Positions 17,817 to 29,580 are shown, numbered from the stretch's first letter. The stretch: 64,000 bases of DNA from an uncultured Desulfobulbaceae bacterium (GCA_947259225.1 CAMYLK010000007.1:62001-126000), one strand, 5' to 3'. The notes: generated from the sequence alone by a model not told the origin. Numbers and translations are program-made.

Positions 17817-18339
17817 AGCGTTCTGCCTTGAACCTGACTATATAGATTTTCTCAGCTAAAATTACGGAAATTTCCCGTATCCTAATTATCACGAATTTTT
17901 TCTGTGGTGACCTCAGGGCTGTAATCATGGCCCGGTCCATTGTAAAAACAAGCCTTTCTGTTTTCATCTTCATTAATGTCATTATTAGGCCATAATTTAC
18001 AAGTATGTGATGTTGTCGAAACAGGACCGCAATAGCATGACGAGGGATACTCGTTTTAATATCGGGTAGTTGCGTCATTTAATCCGGGATGGCACGGAGC
18101 TTGATATGTGAAATGTAATGTGCCATGGCGATCGGACAGGAAGGAGTGACCGGTCCGAAATGATGGGTTAATGCTGCCCCGGAAGCTCTCTGTGCATTAT
18201 CCCAGCCTTGCTACGAGATTGGTAGGTCGAAAAAAAAGTTATTGAGCTTTTATGGGTTGATCGGTTCTTCTTTTTTTGTTATAGTTCTGTAAAAATTTTT
18301 ACAAATTTGTAATATTTATTAAAAGGTGAGGAGGAGAAG
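17817..18339. other. 523-bp intergenic region upstream of amtB
   Basis: No supported gene. It holds a partial palindrome around TACGGAAATTTCCCGTA (17863-17879), a sigma-54-type promoter (18090-18105), and a leader of about 220 nt before amtB with a hairpin TCGGAC/GTCCGA (18132-18158). The last 60 nt are T/A-rich and end with a strong GGTGAGGAGGAG ribosome binding site for amtB. The 100-codon minus-strand frame across its left part has no family features and is treated as chance. Confidence 0.5.
18090..18105 (+). promoter_or_regulatory. Sigma-54-type promoter for amtB
   Basis: TGGCAC-N5-TTGAT, matching the -24/-12 consensus (TGGCAC-N5-TTGC[A/T]) except A for C in the -12 GC. The GG and -12 elements have the correct 10-bp separation. 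It lies 235 bp upstream of amtB, and the same TGGCAC-N5-TTGAT form occurs upstream of glnK at 35394-35409, which makes chance less likely. No NtrC site was identified with confidence. Confidence 0.6.
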
Positions 18340-19948
<1,609 letters not shown>

Positions 19949-19949
<1 letters not shown>

Positions 19950-22537
19950 TGACCACTACCCTCAAGGCAAAGCGTGAAGCTCTGGAGAATCTCTGGAAAC
20001 AGGGGATTTCCGGTCACGAGCTTTTATATAAGCAGACCAGGACGGCTGATGATTTTATCATCGGTCACTTTGACAGTTCTGAGGCTGTCCGGTCAGCCAG
20101 GGGAGGCATTACCCTGATCGCCCTTGGAGGATACGGGCGCGATGAGCTCTATCCTTTTTCAGATATCGACCTGCTGCTTCTGCATGACAGGAAGGCAGCA
20201 AAGTCAATGCAGGATGTTGCCGAGTCCATCCTTTATCCTCTCTGGGACAGCGGTTATGAAGTCGGTCATTCCGTACGGACACCCACGGAGGCGATCAGGT
20301 TTGCCAGGGATGATTATTTCTTCCAGGTTGCCCTGCTTGATATGCGTATGCTGGGAGGATCAAGGGAACTTTTTGACGAACTGCAGAAGCGTTACCAGAA
20401 GAAAATTCTCGACGGGAGCCGGCAGAAATTTGTAGAGACCATGGAAGGGTTTCGTGAAGAGCGTCGAGAGAAATACGGAAGCCACAGTTACCTTCTTGAA
20501 CCGCATATCAAGGAGGGGAAGGGAGGTTTCAGAGATATCCAGGCCATGATATGGACAGGTAAGGCCGTATTCGGGCTCTCGGGTGTGAAAGCCATGGAAG
20601 AGGCTGGCCTGCTTGAGTCCCAGGACAGAGTCGCCTTTGAAGCATCCTGGAACATGCTGGCACGTATAAGGAATCGTCTGCATTATATAAGCCGTCGTAA
20701 GAACGACCAGCTTTTCTTTGAGTTCCAGGAAGAGATGGCAAAGGCTTTTGGTTATGAGGATAGTGGAGGAATGCTTGCAGTTGAGTATTTTATGCGGGAA
20801 GTGTACAGCCACCTGCAGACAGTAGCGGTTATTACCGACCTGTTTTTTGAGCACGTTCGTGAGGTGCTTGGATTTGAGGGCACTCGTCAACAGGAAAAGC
20901 AGCTTGAAAAAGATATTGTCTCCAGGAACGGTTCCGTCCGTTTGGGTATCAGAGTTGAAGGGCTGCTGGAAAGACCTCACCTGATGATGCGGTTGTTTGT
21001 GCAGTCAGGGAAAACAGGCCTGCCCATCCATCACCGGACCAGGCAGGCTATCAGTAATAACCTACACCTGGTTGATGAAAAATTTCGATCATCCAAGAGA
21101 GTCGCCAGGTTGTTTCTGGACATTCTTCTTGAAAGTAAAAAGCCCATGCAGGTTTTGGAAACCATGCTCGAAACAGGTCTGCTCACGGCATACGTTCCCG
21201 AATTTGGCGGAATTGAATCTCTTGCCCAGCATGACCTCTATCATATCTATACGGTTGATCGTCACCAGTTGCAGACGGTTGCCGAATTGGCAGATTTGCA
21301 TTCCAGCGAAGACGATTTGTTCACGGGGCTGGCATCGCCCCACCTGCTCTTTCTGGCTGCACTTTTTCATGACATCGGCAAAGGCAGAAGGAAAGACCAC
21401 TCCGAGTTGGGTGCCAGGATAGTGGAAGGTGTCGGCAGCAGGCTTGGTCTGACGGAAGAAGAGATTAAGTGCCTTGCCTTCCTGGTTCGCTATCATCTGT
21501 TTTTGCCGGAAAATGCTCTGCGGCGTGACCTGGAAGACCTGGAATTCATCTGGCAGAGTGCAAAACTGATTGGCGATATTAACAGGTTAACAATGCTGTA
21601 CCTGTTGACAACAGCAGACTCGAAGGCTACCGGTCCTTCAGCCTGGAGCAGCTGGAAAGGATCGCTTATCAGTGAGTTTTATCTCAGGATCAAGTCTTGT
21701 CTTGAGGCCGGTTGTACTATTGAGTCAATGCAGTCGTCTTCTGAAGATGAGGAAGAGCAGGGTATCCAGTGGCTGAGATCAAAGGTAAACAACCTGGTCC
21801 AGGAAACGGAAACAAGGATAAAAGTCGAGCACCTGCCGGATGATTACCTCATGAGCTTTACACCGGAAACGGTTATTCGCCACCTTAAGATTCACCATGA
21901 AGAGGCGGTCAGGCTTCAGCAGAGGGTGCTGTTGTTCCCAGATGTTCAGCAAGGCTGCTGGTCGCTCCTGGTGATGAGTAAAAACCGTCCCGGCCTGCTC
22001 GCGAAACTGTGCGGGGTTCTTGCCCTGCATAATCTCAGTGTCCTGGGAGCGCATATTTTCACATGGCCTGATGAGACAGTGGTTGATGTTATAAATGTAA
22101 CGCCTCTCGCAGGTGTTGAATTTTCGGATCAGGACTGGAATGCCCTGGAGCAGGATATCAATCTGGCGGTGAATTACCGGCTTGATATAGGCGGTAAATT
22201 ACATCAAAAAATGGTATCGCCCGGCTTACGGCCGAAACGGCTGGTACAGCAACTGAGACAGGAGGTGGTAATAGACAATACAACGTCACAGCGTTTCACC
22301 GTTATCGAGGTTTATGCCGCTGACAAAGTCGGTACCCTGTATTATCTGACGCAAACGCTTGCAGACTTCGGTCTCGACATCCACCGGGCACGTATTGCCA
22401 CAGAGGTCGAACAGCTCATTGATATTTTTTATGTTTTGTACGGGGACGGGACGAAACTGGATGATCCGGCCCAGGCCGACAAAGTGCAGGAAGCGCTCCT
22501 GCATTTAATTGAAGTAGAGGATGTCCTTGCTGCATAA
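19949..22537 (+). CDS. glnD: Bifunctional uridylyltransferase/uridylyl-removing enzyme
   Basis: Modifies PII on Tyr51 under nitrogen limitation and removes the group when glutamine is high. The 862-residue protein has the full domain order: nucleotidyltransferase with GGYGRDELYPFSDIDLLLL near residues 53-71, a GlnD-specific helical region, an HD hydrolase domain with HDIGKGRRKDHSELG, and two C-terminal ACT domains (starting near residues 675 and 790) that bind glutamine. It starts one base inside the glnB stop and is followed by glnA after about 90 nt. All key motifs look intact. Confidence 0.95.
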
Positions 22538-22627
22538 AGTTTTCGCAGCAAAGATTTTTTTAAAAGTAGAGTTCCGGTAATAACCGGGCTAGTTTTTCTC
22601 AATCGATTAACCAAAAGGAGTTTGATC

Positions 22628-23956
22628 ATGACACGCGATGAGATAATGAAAATTATTGAAGAACAGAATGTGAACTTTTTCCGGCTGCAGTTTGTCGATA
22701 TTTTCGGGTTTATGAAAAATATCGCCATCCCGCGCAGCCAGATTGAAAAAGCCCTGGACGGCCAGATGATGTTCGACGGATCATCCATTGATGGTTTTGT
22801 CCGCATTAACGAGTCAGACATGTACCTGAAGCCTGATTACGACAGCTTTGTTGTTCTCCCCTGGAGGAACAGGGAAGGAGTCAATGCTGCCCGTATCATC
22901 TGTGATGTATACAAGTCTGACGGAACACCGTTTGAAGGATGTCCCCGGGTTAACCTGAAGCGGATTCTGGCGGAAGCAAAAGAACTCGGCTATACAATGA
23001 ATGTGGGTACCGAGTGCGAATTCTTCCTGTTTGAGAAAGACGAAAGGGGCAATCCGACAATCAATACCCACGATGTTGCCGGCTACTTTGATACCGACCC
23101 GGATGACTCGGGTATTAACTGCCGCCGTGAGATCATCGAGACCCTTGAGGCCATGGGTTTTGAGATCGAAGCCTCACATCATGAGGTTGCCGAGGGGCAG
23201 CATGAGATAAACTTCAAGTATGCCGATGCTCTCGCAGCAGCTGACAACACCATCACCTACAAATGGGTGGTTCGTTCCATTGCAGCCAAGCACGGTCTCC
23301 ATGCCACCTTCATGCCGAAGCCTGTTTTCGGTATCAACGGTTCCGGTATGCACACCAACCAGTCGTTGTTCAATCTGGACGGGACCAACGCATTCTATGA
23401 TGAAAATGGCCCACTCCAGCTCAGCGAAACAGCATATCATTACATTGCCGGCATTGCTAAGAATGCCCGTGGTTTTGCCGCTGTGACCAATCCGCTGGTC
23501 AACTCCTACAAGCGGCTTGTTCCTGGCTATGAGGCACCGGTATATGTAGCCTGGTCTGCCTCCAACCGTTCCGCATTGATACGCATACCGGCTTCCCGTG
23601 GTGTTGGAACAAGAACAGAGGTTCGCTGCCCGGATCCAACCTGTAACCCGTACCTGGCCCTTGCCCTGATGTTGAACTCTGGCCTTGACGGTGTGAAAAA
23701 TAAGCTGGAAGCTCCTGCTTCGGTAGATGTGGATATTTTCAAGATGACGCCTGCGGAAAAGGATGCTGCTGGCATCGACAGCCTGCCTGCCAACCTTGAA
23801 GAAGCTATTATTGCACTTAAGGAAAATCCCATTGCCGAGGGTACACTGGGTTCCCACATCTTTGAAAAATATATTGAAGGTAAGACAATGGAGTGGGATT
23901 CCTACCGGACAGCAGTGACCGATTGGGAAATTGATACTTATATGAAAAACTTCTAA
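22628..23956 (+). CDS. glnA: Glutamine synthetase, type I (alpha-like, no adenylylation loop)
   Basis: ATP-dependent glutamine synthetase of 442 residues, the main ammonium-assimilating enzyme. Recognised by FDGSSIDGF, the catalytic [11 protein letters not shown], the His-containing [18 protein letters not shown] and the nucleotide/glutamate-binding [17 protein letters not shown] 22628 is chosen over an upstream in-frame TTG because AAAGGAG lies 7 nt before it. Length and C-terminus ([12 protein letters not shown], then EKYIEGK) match the GSI-alpha group, which lacks the Tyr adenylylation site of the longer GSI-beta enzymes. A strong terminator follows. Confidence 0.93.
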   Translation: MTRDEIMKIIEEQNVNFFRLQFVDIFGFMKNIAIPRSQIEKALDGQMMFDGSSIDGFVRINESDMYLKPDYDSFVVLPWRNREGVNAARIICDVYKSDGTPFEGCPRVNLKRILAEAKELGYTMNVGTECEFFLFEKDERGNPTINTHDVAGYFDTDPDDSGINCRREIIETLEAMGFEIEASHHEVAEGQHEINFKYADALAAADNTITYKWVVRSIAAKHGLHATFMPKPVFGINGSGMHTNQSLFNLDGTNAFYDENGPLQLSETAYHYIAGIAKNARGFAAVTNPLVNSYKRLVPGYEAPVYVAWSASNRSALIRIPASRGVGTRTEVRCPDPTCNPYLALALMLNSGLDGVKNKLEAPASVDVDIFKMTPAEKDAAGIDSLPANLEEAIIALKENPIAEGTLGSHIFEKYIEGKTMEWDSYRTAVTDWEIDTYMKNF

Positions 23957-23996
23957 TTATTTTTCTGATATCACGATACGATTTCGTATGACTATC

Positions 23997-24030
23997 AACC
24001 CCTGCAGATATTTTCTGCAGGGGTTTTTTT
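23997..24030 (+). terminator. Rho-independent terminator after glnA
   Basis: A perfect stem of CCCCTGCAGA (23999-24008) and TCTGCAGGGG (24014-24023), extended by flanking AA/TT pairs, a 5-nt loop, and a seven-base T run (24024-24030). It lies 40 nt past the glnA stop and closes the amtB-glnB-glnD-glnA unit. Confidence 0.92.
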
Positions 24031-24066
24031 ATTGATTTAAGTTTAAAGTTAGCTCGCAGACAAAAT

Positions 24067-25467
24067 TTAATCGTCAGAACAGTTGCAGGCATTTTCTTCC
24101 TGAGAGCACTCCTGGCAGATAATCCGGCTTGGGTGGTTGCTCGGGCCGAGTTCATTCGGATCAAACGTCCGGCCGCAAAGTCCACATTTCACAAGTTTCT
24201 TCTCTTGTCCTGAATCTTCACTACCGGCATCTATCCTGGTTTTTTGGATAGCCTGAATTCTTTCCAGAACGGGAGGATGGCTGTAGTTAAGAAAGACATG
24301 CAGCGGATGTGGGGTCAGGTTGGAGAGATTGGTTACGCTCAGTTTTTTCAGCCCCCGCACCATGTCATTCGGCCTTCCAGTGCTCACCACTGCATACGAA
24401 TCAGCCTCATATTCATGTTTTCTTGAAAAGTAGTTTGAAATAATGCCCAGAAGCATGGAAATGGGTGAATAGAGAAAACCAAAAAAGATAAGGCTCGCAT
24501 AGATAGAGAGGTGCTCCATGCCAAAGGCGTCAAATAATCCTTTATTGTTGAGAAAGAATGACAGGATGTAAAACATGATACCCATCTGCAGTATAGAGGC
24601 TCCCATCATCTTAAAAATATGTTTTTTCTTGTAATGTCCCATCTCATGGGCCAGGACTGCTACTATTTCATGGGTGGAAAGTTTTTCGATGAGTGTGTCA
24701 AAAAAGACAATCCTCCGGAAACGCCCGAATCCTGTAAAAAAAGCATTGAGCTTGGTAGAGCGTTTTGACCCGTCCATAGTGTAGATGCCTTTCATCTTGA
24801 AGACCTGCTGGTTGGCATAATCAGTTATGCTATGTTTCAGGTCACCTTCTTCAAGTGGGATAAACTTGTTGAACAGAGGCATGATAATTACCGGAGCCAG
24901 GAACTGGATGACAATGATGAAGAAGAGGACCGCAAGCCAGCAGTAAAGCCAGGCAAGGGATCCTCCCGTTTCAAAAAACCAGAGGACAAAGGCAAGGATC
25001 GGGCCTCCAATTGCTATTCCAAGAAGAATGGCTTTGACAATATCCAGCATGAAAGTTTTTGCCGAGGTGGTATTAAAACCAAACCGTTCTTCAATGACAA
25101 AGGTTGAGTAGACGGAGAAAGGTAGACCGATTATACCGGACAGAAGAACAAGTATTCCTGTAAAGACCAGGCCGGTAATGATGGATTCAAAATCAAAAGA
25201 CCGGGCAACAGTATCAATCCAGTTAAACCCGCCGAGCAGGATAAAAAGAATCGTTAAGATCGTCATTATTGTGCTTTCCACAAGTGAAAAACGAGTCGTG
25301 ACCCTTGTATATTCCTGAGACTGAGCATATTTTTCTTTGTCAAATACATCGTTGAACTCGCCGGGTAGAACCGGATCCAGTGAACGAAGATTGAGATAAG
25401 AAACAAGTGCTTCCAGGAAATAGCTGGTGAGAATAACAGCAAGGATAAAAATCAGGTAACCATTCAT
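24067..25467 (-). CDS. M48 family CAAX-type metalloprotease (Ste24-like) with C-terminal Cys-rich extension
   Basis: A 466-residue integral membrane zinc protease. Several hydrophobic helices precede the catalytic HEMGHYKKKH motif, with the third zinc ligand in YEADSYAV downstream, the arrangement of Ste24/HtpX proteases. Bacterial members are thought to act in membrane-protein quality control. The last 45 residues are unusual: CGLCGRTFDP, then CQEC and CNC, a set of Cys pairs that looks like a zinc ribbon appended after the protease. The gene is convergent with glnA, whose terminator separates them. Identity of the protease domain is firm; the role of the tail is not known. Confidence 0.88.
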   Translation of the reverse strand: MNGYLIFILAVILTSYFLEALVSYLNLRSLDPVLPGEFNDVFDKEKYAQSQEYTRVTTRFSLVESTIMTILTILFILLGGFNWIDTVARSFDFESIITGLVFTGILVLLSGIIGLPFSVYSTFVIEERFGFNTTSAKTFMLDIVKAILLGIAIGGPILAFVLWFFETGGSLAWLYCWLAVLFFIIVIQFLAPVIIMPLFNKFIPLEEGDLKHSITDYANQQVFKMKGIYTMDGSKRSTKLNAFFTGFGRFRRIVFFDTLIEKLSTHEIVAVLAHEMGHYKKKHIFKMMGASILQMGIMFYILSFFLNNKGLFDAFGMEHLSIYASLIFFGFLYSPISMLLGIISNYFSRKHEYEADSYAVVSTGRPNDMVRGLKKLSVTNLSNLTPHPLHVFLNYSHPPVLERIQAIQKTRIDAGSEDSGQEKKLVKCGLCGRTFDPNELGPSNHPSRIICQECSQEENACNCSDD

Positions 25468-25612
25468 ATTAATAGAGAAATAAATTATAAGTATCTGATT
25501 GGTTAATAAATGTAACTCGCAGAAATTGGTCGAGGCAGAATTTATCAGACAAAAATCATGCTCCTGCGTTATACTATTAGTAGTAACAATATTTCGATAA
25601 AGGGGGTTGTCT

Positions 25613-26332
25613 GTGGAGAATACTCAAAACAGCGTGCAAAAAGAAAGGAAAAAAGGTTTTACCGGGCTGCAGGTGTTTGGAATTGTTATGGGGACGATAC
25701 TCCTGACAGCCTGTATCACACTATTTGCGGCATGGATTTATCTCTTCCCCAAGCCTTTTGAACCTGTAGTGCTGACAACTGGTGAGAAGCAGGAACTTGA
25801 GGCAAAACTTGATCAGTTTGAATCTGCCGGTAATATGTCCGGGAAGAAATCAGAGCCTGAAGAACCCCAAAGTGAACCTGAGGAAGAATATACAGCCGAC
25901 GGCAGGCTGAATCCGAAAAAATACAGTGAAGATGGGGCCAGCCGTGATGTTATTTTTACAGAACGGGAGGTCAATGCCCTGGTGGCAAACAATACCGACC
26001 TCGCCGATAAAGTTGCCGTTGATCTTTCTGATGACCTTATCAGCGTGCGAATGCGTGTTCCGGTTGATCCTGATTTTCCATTTTTCGGTGGGAAAACACT
26101 GCGGGTCAGAGCCGGTGCTGAAATGGCCTACAGAGACGGCCGACCCATTATAATAGTGAAAGGCGTCAGCCTGATGGGAGTGCCGCTCCCAAATGCCTGG
26201 CTGGGCGGGATTAAAAATATTGACCTTGTTGAGGAGTTCAGCGCTGAAGATGGTTTCTGGAAGGCATTTGCCGATGGTGTGGAATCTATACGAGTTCAGG
26301 AAGGTACACTGAAGGTCACTGTAAAAGAATAA
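25613..26332 (+). CDS. Conserved hypothetical membrane-anchored protein
   Basis: I do not recognise a family with confidence. The 239-residue product has a basic N-terminus, one transmembrane helix (about residues 20-45), a low-complexity acidic linker with repeated Glu-Pro, and a soluble C-terminal domain of about 130 residues beginning at the FTEREVNALVANN segment, predicted to lie outside the cytoplasm. The start is taken as GTG 25613, with AGGGGG at 25601-25606 in good position; a TTG at 25607 is an alternative only two codons longer. It stands between divergent (M48 protease) and convergent (aldolase) neighbours, so it is probably monocistronic. Confidence 0.7.
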   Translation: MENTQNSVQKERKKGFTGLQVFGIVMGTILLTACITLFAAWIYLFPKPFEPVVLTTGEKQELEAKLDQFESAGNMSGKKSEPEEPQSEPEEEYTADGRLNPKKYSEDGASRDVIFTEREVNALVANNTDLADKVAVDLSDDLISVRMRVPVDPDFPFFGGKTLRVRAGAEMAYRDGRPIIIVKGVSLMGVPLPNAWLGGIKNIDLVEEFSAEDGFWKAFADGVESIRVQEGTLKVTVKE

Positions 26333-26393
26333 TCCACCATTCGATATATCAGAGGCCTGAAGTTGATGTCGTCTTTATATTGTACGCATCCTT

Positions 26394-27560
26394 TCAGGCA
26401 GACATCTGTTGGATTCGGGAAAAATATTCCTCCCGGCACATGTTTTCAATGTTGAGCAGGTTTTGAAAAGGTGTATTAAAGTCGTCTTCCCCGACAGTAA
26501 ACAGTCCATGCCCCCATACAACAACACTGCGACTGTCCTGGATAGCAGGTGGCAGGGTATTGCACAGCCCGGTTGGACCTGTACCAACCTCACCTGGTAC
26601 TACAGGTATGTCCAGGATACTTCTTTTCCGTGAACATTTTATATGGCATTTATTCCGGTCGGGACAGTCCTGCAGCTCACAATCCATGGAGAGTATGACC
26701 GTAAATTTGGGGTGGCCATGCAAAATGGCCAGGTTTTCGGTGCGCAGAAAAATCTCATTATGCGCAACAAGTTCACTAGAAGCGGTAATGCCGGCGCAGG
26801 ATGATCCGTCCAGAGGACATGGGTCAATGCACCCTGCCAGTTCATCCAGTGAACTGCCGGTCTGGCTGATATAGACCATATCATTGAGCCGGTAGGAAAT
26901 ATTGCCGAAATAGGAATCAACGAGCCTGTGATTCACGGTGAATTTTCCGGCTTCGATCATGGCGTTCAAGACCTGGGACTCACTTGTAAAGGGCCCTTTT
27001 AAAAGTTCCGGCGGTCCGAGAGAGGATTTTTCCAGATGTAATCTGGCCTTCTCGAAACATTGATGCTGCTGGGATGTACTGGTTCCTTCCCGGAGATCAG
27101 CCAGGTATTCTGAAAAAAAGAGGACAAAAGTAGAGAAGCAGACTGAACTGTATGTAACAAAAGCCTGTTCCGGACTGACAGTGCCAAATGTCACCACATG
27201 AACCCCGTTATCTTTAACGATGACCGATTTTCTCTTTTTCAGCCTTTCCAGGATAGTCTCGCTTGAAAAGCTATGGATAACAGGAAGATCATGCAGGAAA
27301 GTCCGCGTTTCGCAGTCACCCGGTGTGATGATATCAGGATAGCGTTCACCAAGAAATTCCAGGATAGTCTTGTAAGGTTCTGCAGGGGAAGAACAGATGA
27401 GGGAATTGATATTCATGCCTGCCATGACCTGCTGCAGGGTTGCAATGTTAACGTCATCCCTGTTCCAGGCGATTTCATCATCCATGCCGCTGATGAGGGG
27501 GTTGTCTGCCAGCCCGGCATCAATCATTTTTCGGGCATACTTTTCGACCAGTTCTTTCAT
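26394..27560 (-). CDS. Class II aldolase/adducin family protein with a Cys-rich insertion
   Basis: The second half of this 388-residue protein fits the class II aldolase fold: GNISYR, ISQTGSSLDEL, SELVAHNEIFLRT, AILHGHPKF (metal-binding His pair) and VWGHGLFTVG (third His). The first half is aldolase-like in length but degenerate (ending KDNGVHVVTFG). Two Cys clusters are inserted near the active region, CIDPC...C and CELQDC...C...C, seven cysteines that could bind a metal or iron-sulfur centre and are not part of normal aldolases. The start overlaps the stop of the aldehyde oxidoreductase gene (ATGA), so both proteins very likely work in one pathway. Substrate unknown. Confidence 0.75.
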   Translation of the reverse strand: MKELVEKYARKMIDAGLADNPLISGMDDEIAWNRDDVNIATLQQVMAGMNINSLICSSPAEPYKTILEFLGERYPDIITPGDCETRTFLHDLPVIHSFSSETILERLKKRKSVIVKDNGVHVVTFGTVSPEQAFVTYSSVCFSTFVLFFSEYLADLREGTSTSQQHQCFEKARLHLEKSSLGPPELLKGPFTSESQVLNAMIEAGKFTVNHRLVDSYFGNISYRLNDMVYISQTGSSLDELAGCIDPCPLDGSSCAGITASSELVAHNEIFLRTENLAILHGHPKFTVILSMDCELQDCPDRNKCHIKCSRKRSILDIPVVPGEVGTGPTGLCNTLPPAIQDSRSVVVWGHGLFTVGEDDFNTPFQNLLNIENMCREEYFSRIQQMSA

Positions 27561-29329
27561 TTCAGGCCAAGTTCCTTTGTTTTCCCTGGTGTCGGCCTGC
27601 CATGTTTATCGAGGCCCCGTATCCGGTAATATTTTGTCCGCGCTTCCAGGAAGGCTTGTCGGTCAAGTGAAGTGATTTGAAGTGTATTGTCACTTGACCC
27701 CTGTTCGCTGAAGAAACGCATCGGCAGATCATCATCTTCTTCTGTGAATCCATTAAGACTGTTCATGATACGTTCATTGTAATAAATACGCTCACCAACC
27801 TGGAGTAAATCCTGGCCGGAAAATTCAATACCGGTAACAGCAGTAAATGCCTTGGCGTACTCTTCAAGTCCGGCTGCGAAAAAGATAAACTTACAGGCTG
27901 TGAGAGAATCGATCACAGCGTTCTGATCTTCTGCAATTTTTATGATACGGGCTTTGCCACTATATGTAAACCTGTCGGTAGCAACCGGTTTGCGGAGGAT
28001 TTCGTGGCTGACAGGATAGGCCCGCAGGTGGCATCCACCCCGAGTGGAAAGAGCATAGGCCAGGGACATGCCGTACGCACCCCTGGGGTCATATGCCGGA
28101 AGCTCCAGTCCCTTGACTGTCATGGAGGTGTGGGGATTATTTTTCGACTTGGCAAAGCTTCGCGAACCTTTGCCAAGTTCTCTGCCAAGCTCAGAGGATG
28201 CCGAGCCGATTTCCTGCAGCAGGTCGAGCAGCTGCCCGGACAGGTCAGTTCCACCTGAAATCTCCCGATAACAGGCAAGGGTAGCGGCCGCTGAAATTGT
28301 ATCCAGACCCAAACGGTTGCATAGCGTATTAGCCTTCATGACCAGGTGCATGTCCGTGTTGCCGACAAGTGCGGTGAAATGAGACATGGTCTCGAATTCC
28401 GGCATGGATAAACCAGACATTTCTCCCCGGCCGGCAATTTTTTTGCACCGTATATGGCAGCCCATACAACCGTGTTTTTTCGGAAGATAGGATTCCTTAT
28501 AGGCATAGGCATTCAGTTCATCTGCCCTGTCAAAATGAGTTTTTCGGAAATTATCCGTGGGCATCATCCGGCGGGAGTCAATGAGATCATAGATGGAGCC
28601 GGTACCGAAACAGGAAAAGCCATGCTGCCCCATGAGGATTGGTGATGCAGCAGTAAGGCGCATAATTTCTTCACGTGCTTCACGCAGTTCCTGTTTGTCG
28701 TGAACAGGTATATTCCCGGTTCCGTAAACAGTGATGTACTTCAATTTTTTGGCAGCAAAACATAACCCGATACCGGTACGACCTGCGGCATGATGCTTAT
28801 CCACCATGAGCGTGGAAAATGCAACACTGTTCTCAGCTGCCGGCCCTATGACCGCGACAGAACGTCTGCCGTCTGAAAGATCCCTGAAAAGAACTTCGGT
28901 ATCCCTGCCCCAGTAAACTGAAGCATCAACTATACGAACAATGTCGTTTTTAATTTCAATACCACAGGGCCAGTCGGATTTGCCGGAAATAATGATTCCG
29001 TCCCAGCCAGCTCTTTTGAGCTGAAAACCAAGCCTTCCCCCAACCGAGCTGTCACCAACTGTTCCGGTTAAGGGTGAGCGTGACAATATCGTAGAACGCC
29101 CGGAAGTTGGCGCCGCAGTTCCAACAAGCGGGCCTGTGAAAACAAGGAGCGGCATGTCCGGATGGTCCCAGGGCAGGGTAACATGCGGTCTGAGAAAATA
29201 TCCTGCCAGTCCCTTGCCGCCGATATACTTTTCGTAAACATCATCGGCAATATACAGGGTGTCAGTTTTCCCGGTAGACAGATCAACCTGGAGTATTTTG
29301 CCGGTCCAGCCTTTTTTATTGATGCTCAT
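27557..29329 (-). CDS. Aldehyde:ferredoxin oxidoreductase family protein (tungsten-type)
   Basis: A 590-residue member of the AOR family, which oxidises aldehydes to carboxylic acids using a tungstopterin and one [4Fe-4S] cluster, passing electrons to ferredoxin. The N-terminal pterin-binding domain is clear (ILQVDLSTGKT, YIGGKGLAGYFL, TGPLVGTAAPTSGRST, GRTGIGL). The cluster ligands Cys288, Cys291 and Cys295 (CMGCHIRC) are present, with the fourth in LTACKFIFF near the C-terminus. Length is close to the usual 600-620. It forms an operon with a class II aldolase, suggesting oxidation of an aldehyde released by that enzyme. A 10-bp inverted repeat lies 60-90 bp upstream. Confidence 0.9.
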   Translation of the reverse strand: MSINKKGWTGKILQVDLSTGKTDTLYIADDVYEKYIGGKGLAGYFLRPHVTLPWDHPDMPLLVFTGPLVGTAAPTSGRSTILSRSPLTGTVGDSSVGGRLGFQLKRAGWDGIIISGKSDWPCGIEIKNDIVRIVDASVYWGRDTEVLFRDLSDGRRSVAVIGPAAENSVAFSTLMVDKHHAAGRTGIGLCFAAKKLKYITVYGTGNIPVHDKQELREAREEIMRLTAASPILMGQHGFSCFGTGSIYDLIDSRRMMPTDNFRKTHFDRADELNAYAYKESYLPKKHGCMGCHIRCKKIAGRGEMSGLSMPEFETMSHFTALVGNTDMHLVMKANTLCNRLGLDTISAAATLACYREISGGTDLSGQLLDLLQEIGSASSELGRELGKGSRSFAKSKNNPHTSMTVKGLELPAYDPRGAYGMSLAYALSTRGGCHLRAYPVSHEILRKPVATDRFTYSGKARIIKIAEDQNAVIDSLTACKFIFFAAGLEEYAKAFTAVTGIEFSGQDLLQVGERIYYNERIMNSLNGFTEEDDDLPMRFFSEQGSSDNTLQITSLDRQAFLEARTKYYRIRGLDKHGRPTPGKTKELGLK

Positions 29330-29389
29330 TGGTCAATGTCTGCCTTGAAGATGTTTAGCGCCAGAGTAACTGGTTGCTCAGAACTTAAT

Positions 29390-29420
29390 ATTCATATAAT
29401 ATTACCATATTTATATGAAT
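29390..29420. promoter_or_regulatory. Inverted repeat, candidate operator of the aldehyde oxidoreductase operon
   Basis: Perfect 10-bp arms ATTCATATAA (29390-29399) and TTATATGAAT (29411-29420) separated by 11 bp, in the 305-bp gap upstream of the oxidoreductase start (29329). The 21-bp centre-to-centre spacing (two helix turns) suits a dimeric regulator. The rest of the gap shows only the terminator at 29548-29580. Confidence 0.4.
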
Positions 29421-29547
29421 TGACTCCTGTAAAAATCAGAAGCTGCAGAGCGTGCAGAATTAATGAAAAAAAGACCGAGCAGGTTTTAGAATTATTTGTG
29501 AGCTATGGAATGCTGAAAATAAATTCATGTGATGAGGCCAGTCGAAC

Positions 29548-29580
29548 AAAAAAAGGGAATGGTACTGAACCATCCCCTTT
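29548..29580 (-). terminator. Rho-independent terminator after the FtsX/ABC operon
   Basis: Read on the minus strand, AAAGGGGATGGT and ACCATTCCCTTT form a stem of about 12 bp (one G-T pair) with a 5-nt loop, followed by a run of seven T. It lies about 55 nt beyond the stop of the ABC ATPase gene. Confidence 0.85.

Noticed and set aside
17776-18078. Minus-strand frame of 100 codons after the histidine kinase
   Set aside because: Overlaps the kinase 3' end, has no ribosome binding site or recognisable domain, and its composition is not like the neighbouring proteins.
23174-23857. 227-codon frame antisense to glnA
   Set aside because: Lies wholly inside the clear glutamine synthetase gene and has no family motif.
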